From the NCBI RefSeq assembly GCF_015706575.1, contig NW_024037059.1, positions 37,237,058-37,301,057 on the forward strand: a DNA stretch of 64,000 nt. Direction: 5' to 3'. Source of the DNA: Patiria miniata (taxonomy: Eukaryota; Echinodermata; Asteroidea; Valvatida; Asterinidae). Positions within the stretch are counted from its first letter, which is position 1, and each line of letters starts with the position of its first letter. The notes beneath the pieces were generated by a model that made no database searches, had not been told where the DNA came from, and saw only the letters and a program-made list of their open reading frames with translations. Both the position numbers and the translations under genes were made by a program. This document shows positions 56,218 to 64,000 of the stretch, piece by piece.

Positions 56218-57231
56218 ATGACGTCAAGATTTAGTAAAGTCAACTCTGATTGGCTGAGGCGCAAATCGCATAAATCTGTATGCTTTGACATATCAGACGT
56301 TATACAGAGACTTGGCTCTGTGGATAACGCGTGATACTCAGACTAGATTGGGGATGGTTCCTAGCTAAAAGGGCCTAGGGACGTCAACTGGGTGCTAAGT
56401 CCTCAAAACTACATTGGCAATTTTGGACCTATTGGTACTCATCATGTTGTTTCCGAGTACATGTACTCAGTCCTTAAGTACCATTAGTACATTTAGTACC
56501 ACAGCAAAAAAATAAGTACACATGCGACAGTTTAAAGGATGTACATAAACGTGTTTTTATTTAAATTACTCTACCCTTATAAAGCATCAATACTAAGAAA
56601 TCAGAAATATCACTTTCATTTTCCCTTCTAAAACCTTGTCAAGGTTGACCTTTCCAGTACAGCCAGCCATGTTGTCTGGTACTTGGACTGCAGTTAGTGT
56701 AAAAACAGATGAGATGAGTCATCACATTACAAGTACCAGCCTATTTAATCGTAGATGCTCCATTCCAAATGGGCCTCATTAACTGAAGTGCAGAAGACAG
56801 CCTTTTTGGAGTCAACTTTCTTAAATAAAGAAAGTCCCGGTAACATTTTTTTAAACAAATAATACATCTGTGATGCACCCCTTCTCTGAATATGATTAAT
56901 TCTATATTGTCCAAATTTGACAGGAACATGTTTAGAAAGTTGAAATTTGTGTCGGCTATGGCATCTTAAAATATGCCAAGTTTTCATTCTGTCTCAATAT
57001 TTTGTAAAATTATACATCACTTTCAAAGTTGTTGATTGATTGTACCATTAAGTTGCAATATAATTTGCCATATGGCTATCCATTTCTGCAGTGATGTTTT
57101 TTTTAAAGTGTTGAACTGTGTTACCGATGTGTGGCAACTCAAAACTCCTGACCTTTATTTTTCATTAATCTGAATCCCTTTTGCTGACAGACATATGTTG
57201 ACAGAATCTCACAGAATTTCACGAAGTCTGT

Positions 57232-57606
57232 TTAGGCCAAAAAAAAAAGTCTCCGGTTTCTGGTATGCGCGCGCTTCGCCGTAGCCATGCGCGTCGGCAA
57301 AATGAAAAAGGGTTTTTTTTCAATGAAAGATGATGTCTCAAAACCGCCAAACTCACTGGTTTGACTGGAATCCTGCTGCTGCACAATTTTAACGTGTTTT
57401 TAGATTGGGTTATGGTCGAGAATAAGCTTTATGTGGCCTCTCTGGATTCCCATATAATTTGCACTAAGTTTAGTCGGACACCATTTGCAGTCATCGGCCG
57501 ACATTTGAAGCAAAAAAATCAGGTAAAAAAAAAAAAAAGTCGCGTCGCCGCACCACTTTTTGGGCAAGCTCCATACCAGAAACCGGAGACTTTTTTTTTA
57601 GGCCTT
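57232..57606. mobile_element. TAAGGCC-A(n) MITE, type c, copy 2
   Basis: Nearly identical to 40678-41049 (ends aggccaaaaaaaaaagtctccggtttctggtatgcg and cataccagaaaccggagacttttttttta). High similarity suggests recent movement. Confidence 0.9.
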
Positions 57607-57859
57607 TAACAAATCAAATCACATCTGCTGTTTGAAGCTTGAACTGAAAGTATTATGTGACCTGAAAGGTTTGACCTTGTACAAGGGGTACATCCATGTA
57701 TTCTAGCAAATAAACATACACGTACGTACATGTAAAAAAAAAACACCAAAAACAATGAATGCTGTACTTAATCCTAATATAAATTGAAATATAAACTGAC
57801 TATTCTAAACAATGACATACTACACTATTACACTGTTTCTGGGTATTAAACATCAAATA

Positions 57860-58267
57860 CAGTGGAACGTTGCTATACCGAATACTGCTATACCGAATAT
57901 TCGGCTATACCGAGAATCATCCTTGGCTCTCGATTTTGTAAACAAAACGTACCAAACATTGTTCCTGAAAAATGTCAGCAGAAGAGCGACAAGTGGCTAT
58001 TATTTCCTCAAGGAATAGAAGGGGAAAGCCACCCTTGCTGTTGGTAGTAAGCTCAAAAACTGTGTAATTACATAATTCAATAGTTGGCGCATGTTCAAAG
58101 TCGTCTTTCAGTAACTACCAGGGCGTGCAGGGTGAAGTTCTGAAGGGCGCTATATATTGAAAAGTGAGTACCGGAGCACAGACAGCTTAAAATCGCTATA
58201 CCTAACGATCGCTATCATGAACAATTTCTGTGGATCTCGCAGTGTTCGTTACAGCGGCGTTCCACTG
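57860..58267. mobile_element. Possible pogo/Tigger-like non-autonomous element
   Basis: Left end tacagtggaacgttgctataccga and right end gttacagcggcgttccactg are inverted and resemble CAGTGGAACCTCGCTATAACGA ends known from pogo-like elements. No transposase is present. Assignment rests on the ends alone. Confidence 0.55.
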
Positions 58268-59203
58268 CACTTGTCACCTTCAAAATGCATTCTCTTTCCA
58301 ACAAGTGAACCAAATGCATGTGTACACGTATATAAATAGAAATATAGTACATTGTTTGTAGAAATCTCAACATCACATTTGTACCAATGGTAAAATAAAA
58401 AGAGGTCAGACTCAATACAAGGTATGTTTATCATTTCCACTTCAAAGTCCCTCCGAAAAAAAAAATAAATTCCATGTTGGTTTTTGATTCCTTCTCATGT
58501 TGATTTTGCGCCATGCCCTGGTGAAGTGTTACTTAAAAACGTTCTACCAAATTTGCACTGACATGAATGAATTAACCTATCCCGGACAACAGAAGTTGGT
58601 GCATTTACACATACAAACAACTTGTGATGGATTGAAAGAGATGTTTACTGCTGAAGCAAAAATTGACGAACATAATGAATTCTCGAGTTGGGCAGTGTTA
58701 TCGTATAAGATTACCCCGCAACGCCAATAAATGGGCTAAATCTGGCCCACTGTATAGAACAGATGCAAGAATAGACCCCCAGTGAACAGCCATTCTGAAC
58801 AACTGAAGAGAATTTTGCATGCTCATGGAAACAGCTGAATAGACCATTATCATGTTGCGGCCATCTTGATTTTTCCCCATTCAAATCAACGTTTACCAAA
58901 GCGTGGCTGGAAGGAAAAATAGTTTGGTTCCTTTTCGCACAAAAATCATTATCATTCAATACTGATATTGGATACAGGGAACATGACTGAAACGGTGGCA
59001 GCACGATAAAGGTCTATCAGCTCTGCCCAGTCTTGTTTCAATAAGAGAGCTGAGCAAAAACCAATTTCCAACCAACACCTGCAATGTACCCCGTGTACAA
59101 CCTCAACTTTACTTGTAAAGTGAATTTGAAGTGCATTTAAATGACACCACAGCAGGATTATATTACAACACCCTTTATAATGGTCGACTAACTCTGTAAA
59201 CTT
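58268..59203. other. Probable HDAC 3' UTR and flank
   Basis: Lies downstream (to the left) of the HDAC stop codon on the minus strand. No convincing minus-strand polyadenylation signal close to the stop was spotted. No further gene is seen. Confidence 0.35.
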
Positions 59204-62200
59204 TCAGTGTTCCATCTTCTCCTCTGTAGACTGGATTGGGACTGTAGGAGGTGGAGTGGTTTGGGCACTTGGGGCAGCCTTAGGTGCTTCTGCAACTTCC
59301 TTGGCAGGGGCAGGCTCTGTTTTCGCAGGGGCTGAAGGTTTCTCCTCTTTAATCTCAGCAGGCTTCTGAGAATCTGCTGCGGGTTTCTCTGGCTCAGGTC
59401 TGAAAAGAGGGGGGGGGGGAACCTCTCATTACATTGTGGTCTAGCGGAAAAGCATAGGATTCATGATCGTGAGATTGTTGGTTCGAGCCCCGCCGTGGCC
59501 ATGTGTGTTGTGCCCTTGAGTAAGGCGCTTTCAATTACTCCTCTCAACCCAGGTGTTAAATGGGTACCAGCATTATTCAATGCTGGGAAGGTAACAGACT
59601 CGCTGTGGAGGAGGTGTGGCGATCCCCCACAGCAGCATATGAGTCTGGCCCAATCGCTAATGAAAGAGAGATGACACTCCGTTCCTGTAAACACAGGTTC
59701 GTCCCCCTTACATTGATTACCATTTGCACAACATTAGAGCTTGTATTTAAGCCAATTCAACAAGTAACATTATATTGTTGACATTTTAAATGAGAAATAT
59801 TACATCACTAATTGCCGAACAAAACAAATTCATTGTGAGTGACCTATGGAAATGCACTAGTGCAAAACATTTTGACATGTTTAGGGCTAATGGCTTGTAT
59901 GAGTTGTACTTTAAAACTAACCCCCTAGGGTGATTTACCTTCCTCATCCTTGCAAATTCCAACACCATATGGTATACTGTGCACATCAACAGTTGGACTC
60001 TGTTTATTTGTGGTATGCCTAACCCCATGTAAAGCATAATCAGTTTACTAGTGCAGTACTCATCCCAACAGATTCCAACAAACCCTGGTGTTGGAGTTTG
60101 ACTGGATGGGGATCGTTACGGTTAAGCCAAGTTATTTACCTGGACCGAAATACTTACCCTTTGGCAGGTGGCTCAGGGGTTGATGTCTCCATAGGCTCTG
60201 CATTGGCAGCAGCACTCGCTGCTGCCTTCTCCTTAATAGCGGCTTCTTCTTTCTCCTTCCGAGCCTCTGCACCTGAACAGAAAGGGGGAAAAAGGACAAA
60301 ACATAAATTACTTAAGATTTACTGTTACACCATGTAGCAGGAATTAATCTCTTCTTTGAAGTTTTGTTTGTAAAAAGAAATTGACTGGAGCAGGGTTTGA
60401 ACCTGCGACATCCGGATTACCGTTCCGGTGCTCTACCAACTGAGCTACCCCGCTCTATGTTGGCGGTTCCCCAATTCGTCAATGTCTTTGTTCAAGGGGC
60501 GCTAGTCAGAAGCCATGAACCTGTATATGCCATGCAGCCAGGGATCACGCCCAAAGTGATGCAGACCTGGGAAGTGTTAGTTCTGAAAAGAACGGGTTTG
60601 TGAATGATCTTGACATTTTGGAGAGAGTACTCTGTGGTATCAGCCGGAATCCAGAGGATGAAAGGGGTTTACTGCCTGAAAATTTGAGATAATTTTTCGA
60701 ATTCGTTCTTTTAAGAATCAAAACTTCTTCAAATACGACACATTTGGACACTTACTTTTCTCAGCGGCATCTTTAGCCTGCATGTCTTGAGCGGGTCGTT
60801 GCCTCTTGCGTCGATGCATCCTGATGTCACGCCGGCCTCCCTCCCCTTCATCCTCACTGTCCGAGAACTCCTCGTCGCAGGCGATGCGTTTGTCCCGCGA
60901 CATGATGGAGATGCGTTTGTCGGGATGCTCGTCTTCCTCATTGTCGCTTTCGTCGCGGATGGCGTCTTCCAAGATCGGTTGGATCTGGACGCCGGGCGCG
61001 TGGGGTATCATGCGCATGTTCTCGTATAGTCTCGTCCTGTGAGGGAAAGGACAAGAAAATATTGCGAGAAAAAAATTAATGTGATGATGACCAGAAAAGA
61101 ACGAACCTCACTTTTGTGTGATAAGATACCCAACACTATTAAACTTAAGTCCAAAACAAGTCGATATACAAGTCCAGTCATATACAAGTCATTGGTCATC
61201 CAGTGGATGACCAATAACCAAAGAAACGCTTATTTTCACAATTTATTTTAATAGCTCATGAGTTTTCCTTGGGGCTGAATAACTTGTAATGGATTCAACT
61301 ATAACACTGATATGTTAAACTCCCACTGAAAAATTAACATCGTAGCATCATATAAAAATTTTCTTTAAATACCAGGTGGTTGATATATTCTAATTGATAC
61401 ATTCAAATTTGAAAAATAGCAAAAATTGATAAATATATGAAATGTCTATTTTTCTCTATAAATAATCTGATAAAAACAGAGCATGTTTGCATTTTTAAAA
61501 AAGTATGTATTAGTTCAAGCTAATACTAAAAAGAGAGTTTTCAATCTCTAAAAATCAAAATGATGGTTAGAAATTTTTGAGACTTACTTGATTTTCTCCA
61601 TGTAATCGCCAGTGTTCTGGTTGGTCATGTTAGACGGGCTGATGTGCAGTTTGAAGTCCGGTCCAAAATACTCAAAGTAATCATTGTAAGGTAACTCTGC
61701 ACAAAAATGGAAGGAAAAAAAAGAAGATAAAATTATAGCTAAACTGTTGAAAAATTTGACTTGTTCCTGTGTGTGTTGAATCTGGACAAATTAACGACTA
61801 TGCATTCTGTGTATCCACATATGGATTTATTGCAGGACAGAGTCCGTTTTGAGATTTCTCTTGTAAAATGACTACCAACCTGCATTTTTTTTCAATAAGT
61901 AATAAAAATAATAAATACTAAGCAGGCCAGCAAAACACTGCCAGCCAAGGCCTCAATAATCTTAGGAGCATCTTCAAATCTTTGGAGACATCCAAACATC
62001 TCCATCATTACAGTCCTTCAAGTCCAATCTCAAGACCTTGCCGTTCACCAATACTTTTTCATAAACTTTCTCATGAACCCAAACTTTTGGGTTTTTTTGT
62101 TTTTGCTTTTCATTTGTGCGCCTTGGGTGTCCTTTGGACAGATAAGTGCGCAATGTAAATGTTTCATTATCATTATTATTATACGTGTAATGGTACCATT

Positions 62201-63144
62201 AAAGAGACACGTTATCGTAATTTCGTCGCACGATGGGAGACATCGGTCATTAGGGAGACATTTTCATGTCTCCCTAATGTCACAGCCCCCTTTAGAGGCA
62301 CAATTTTGCTCTCGCAATTAGATTATATTTGTTGCTCGTGGTCTGATTAGTAAACATACCGAAATTTGTGAAAAAAGGACAAGGGAATATTGGGAATATT
62401 TGTGCACAAGTCTATGGGGATGTCTCCCAAATGTCCAATCCAGGGTAATACTTATTATTATTATTATTGTTGAAATAAAAAAAATATGATAAACCTTACC
62501 GTTTGCAATTTCTACTCCCAGGGCAGTGGCAGTCTCATAGGTCCAGCAGCGTGCAACATTGCGTATAGTGTAGCCACCGCCGCCAAGGAGCAGCAATGGA
62601 AGGTTGTACTGCTTCATGAACTCCACACACTTGGCATGACCTGTAAAATAGCATAGATCAATTATATGTTTAGGAGCATGCAGCATCATCTCGGAGATAA
62701 CAAGAACCCAAGGATCTTAGCCCAAGTCCTTACTAGTATTTGTGCATACACTTTATGGGTAACTGTGTACATGTGTAAATAATGTGTTCTTTTTTAATTA
62801 AGAAAAACATTTTCATCATTTTCTGGTGAAAGATTTGATAATTTGATTGAGCAAATAAAAATATGCAGCACTGAAATACAGGGTGAGTTAAAAAAAGCGA
62901 AACCCAAATGTCGGGACCATTGTTTAATTGAAGTTCTGCATGTAGCCCTTTCAAAGTTTGGGATACAAAAGCCCAATTCATAGGCTTTCTTAATAAATTG
63001 TATTCGCAGACACAGATGTTATTGCCCGATCTTACCTTTCAAGGTGAGGTTGAAGCAACCGAGCCTGTCCCCTGAGAGTGAGTCTGCACCACACTGTAAA
63101 ACAACAGCACTGGGCCGATACATCTCCATCACCTTGGACATTAT
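59204..63144 (-). CDS. HDAC1: Class I histone deacetylase, C-terminal part
   Basis: Six exons join in phase on the minus strand: 63144-63036, 62640-62500, 61696-61588, 61036-60756, 60272-60158, 59399-59204 (951 nt, 316 aa to the stop). The 5' half, with the first zinc ligands and the HDAC start, must lie right of the window. HDAC1/2 removes acetyl groups from histone lysines in Sin3, NuRD and CoREST complexes. Seen: [31 protein letters not shown] (zinc-ligand Asp in GAD, matching Asp264 of human HDAC1), [19 protein letters not shown] with the catalytic Tyr, [11 protein letters not shown], and [11 protein letters not shown]. The acidic region ([27 protein letters not shown]) carries the conserved CK2-type serines. 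After it comes a 140-residue tail rich in Lys, Glu, Ala and Pro that differs from the vertebrate tail. Invertebrates usually have one HDAC1/2 gene, hence the symbol. Confidence 0.95.
59431..59650 (+). repeat. tRNA-derived SINE
   Basis: Head with tgtggtctagcggaaaagcat (box A) and ggttcgagccccg (box B), then a body tgtgcccttgagtaaggcgctttcaattactcctctcaacccaggtgttaaatgggtacc. In the last HDAC intron, antisense to the gene. Confidence 0.7.
60383..60455 (-). pseudogene. tRNA-like unit (Thr-GGT-like), probably a SINE head
   Basis: Seventy-three bases on the minus strand fit a tRNA outline: D arm TAGCTCAGTTGGTAGAGC, anticodon arm CCGGA-ACGGTAA-TCCGG and T arm GCAGG-TTCAAAC-CCTGC. But position 33 is C instead of T, GGT is not a normal eukaryotic Thr anticodon, and the acceptor arms (AGCGGGG / TCCAGTC) pair poorly. 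A related unit is at 9985-10050. Called a tRNA-derived repeat, not a working tRNA. In an HDAC intron. Confidence 0.55.
61940..62185 (+). mobile_element. 3' end of a LINE
   Basis: Contains [13 protein letters not shown] coding remnants (ccttcaagtccaatctcaagacc), then gcgccttgggtgtcctttggacagataagtgcgcaatgtaaatg and an (ATT)n tail. This is the typical 3' end of L2/CR1-type LINEs. In an HDAC intron, opposite strand. Only the extreme 3' end is present. Confidence 0.6.
62210..62335. repeat. Hairpin repeat, second copy of gacattag..ctaatgtc
   Basis: Carries the palindrome cattagggagacattttcatgtctccctaatg (about 62249-62280). See 43490-43690 for the related copy. In the HDAC intron next to the LINE end. 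Confidence 0.55.
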
Positions 63145-63386
63145 CTAAATTTAAAAGAAGAAAAAACATAATTAAGTGACTAAGTAAAAAACTATTACTT
63201 GTTGATATGCCTGACTTTATCAAAACCGTAACAATGGGTAGTTTGTACTTAGTACACCATGTGGCTTATCTGTTTTGTGAAGAGGTGTAATTCTGGTAAG
63301 AAATGAAGGTGAGACGTGAACTCACATTTCCACTGACAATGACTAGAGAGCACACTAGTAGAAACGTTGAGATCATTTCTCACAGC

Positions 63387-63460
63387 CAGTTCTTATCAGA
63401 ACCACACCTCGTAACAAAAGAGACAAGCCACATGGTGTAGCCCCAAACTGCTTATTGTTA
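63387..63460 (+). repeat. Dispersed repeat with a histone-3'-end-like stem-loop
   Basis: AGTTCTTATCAGAACC, then ACACCTCG, CAAAAGAGA and catggtgtagccccaaac. Third copy of the repeat seen at 6808 and 14555. It lies in HDAC intron sequence, antisense. Confidence 0.5.
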
Positions 63461-63746
63461 CTATACATCTCCACCATGCAAGGCCTCAAGTCTTTCATCA
63501 ACATGGTTACACATTCTGATATATGCTGGTGATGCGACAGAGCAAAACCTACTGCTAAATAAGACTAGGCTTTCCTAGTCCAGCTGGACCTGAAGGTCTC
63601 AGCTTGGAACATTATTTACAGTTAGTGACTCAGTCAGTCAGTCAGTCAGTGAGTGACTGTGTCAGTCAGAGTACACTTGGCTCCCCCATTTGGGTACAAC
63701 AAAAAACATTCTCCCGAGTTCAACTTACAATATAACACAAAGGTAT

Positions 63747-64000
63747 TTAAAGGGAAGCTACAACATTTGCAAACATCAAAAAACGAAATGATCAAATTAT
63801 CATGAAATACCTTACTGGACTGTTAGTGAATAACGGTCTAAAGCATCCTGTAAAATTGTGGCTCCTGGTGTGCTAACATTTTTCGCGGCCGACCAGCGTT
63901 GGAAAACACTGGTTTTTTCAAAAAAAATTCTTATTTAGTTATTCCGCATTTTCTTTGCAATTGATAGCGCACCTATGAAGGGGTTCAAGCGTGCTAGACT
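63747..64000 (+). mobile_element. TTAA MITE, copy 5 (cut by window end)
   Basis: Begins TTAAAGGGAAGCTACAACATTTGCAAACATC and runs to the window end through a decayed half-palindrome (cggccgaccagcgttgg). Left half only. Confidence 0.8.

Noticed and set aside
55534-56221. Two near-identical 79-101-aa frames
   Set aside because: They are the two copies of a tandem DNA duplication; the peptides have no recognisable fold, and no conservation beyond the DNA copy is seen.
60383-60455. Functional tRNA
   Set aside because: C at position 33, an anticodon not used in animals and unpaired acceptor ends; a related partial copy exists elsewhere.
62073-62350. Plus-strand frames within the HDAC gene
   Set aside because: They cover the LINE 3' end and a hairpin repeat and contain low-complexity (ATT)n translation.

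Overview
This looks like a 64-kb piece of an invertebrate deuterostome genome, most likely an echinoderm. The genes are broken into many small exons by long AT-rich introns with GT-AG borders. The gene set has an animal flavour: a group-A SRCR receptor, a glucokinase regulatory protein (GKRP), a Src-family kinase and a class I HDAC. The intervening DNA is crowded with miniature inverted-repeat elements, tRNA-derived SINEs, decayed LINE pieces and long poly-G/poly-C runs. No bacterial, viral or CRISPR features were seen. The species call is inference from gene content and repeat style.

Five genes can be built exon by exon with matching intron phases. (1) 436-6722 (+): a 622-aa type I membrane receptor with signal peptide, SRCR, WSC, Sushi/CCP, Thr/Pro stalk, one membrane helix and a 193-aa tail with 11 tyrosines. 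(2) 7579-10539 (+): a 189-aa single-Ig membrane protein with a very short tail; one of its introns starts with GC rather than GT. (3) 13207-23344 (-): a complete 15-coding-exon GCKR (GKRP) gene, 655 aa, tail-to-tail with gene 2. (4) 33673-46438 (+): a complete 8-exon Src-family kinase, 519 aa, closest to the FRK group. (5) 59204-63144 (-): the last six coding exons of an HDAC1/2-type deacetylase; its 5' half lies beyond the right edge.

Between and inside these genes: 23.7-24.7 kb holds a 955-bp foldback element with a 9-bp target duplication, just upstream of the GCKR start. 28.0-31.1 kb is a compound repeat built around about 12 copies of a 167-bp unit. Intron 1 of FRK carries a broken reverse transcriptase and several MITEs, and its kinase-domain intron carries a ~146-bp minisatellite. 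46.4-59.2 kb is gene-poor and holds the kinase 3' end, a nested transposon, a 400-bp tandem duplication and more MITEs. A TTAA-flanked MITE family is present five times (32.5, 37.4, 50.1, 53.8 and 63.7 kb).

Functionally the genes are not an operon or pathway. The two surface proteins are adjacent and co-oriented, and a tyrosine kinase that could act on such tails lies 23 kb further on, but a link is only speculation. GCKR (sugar-phosphate sensing control of glucokinase) and HDAC1 (chromatin deacetylation) are independent housekeeping or metabolic genes.
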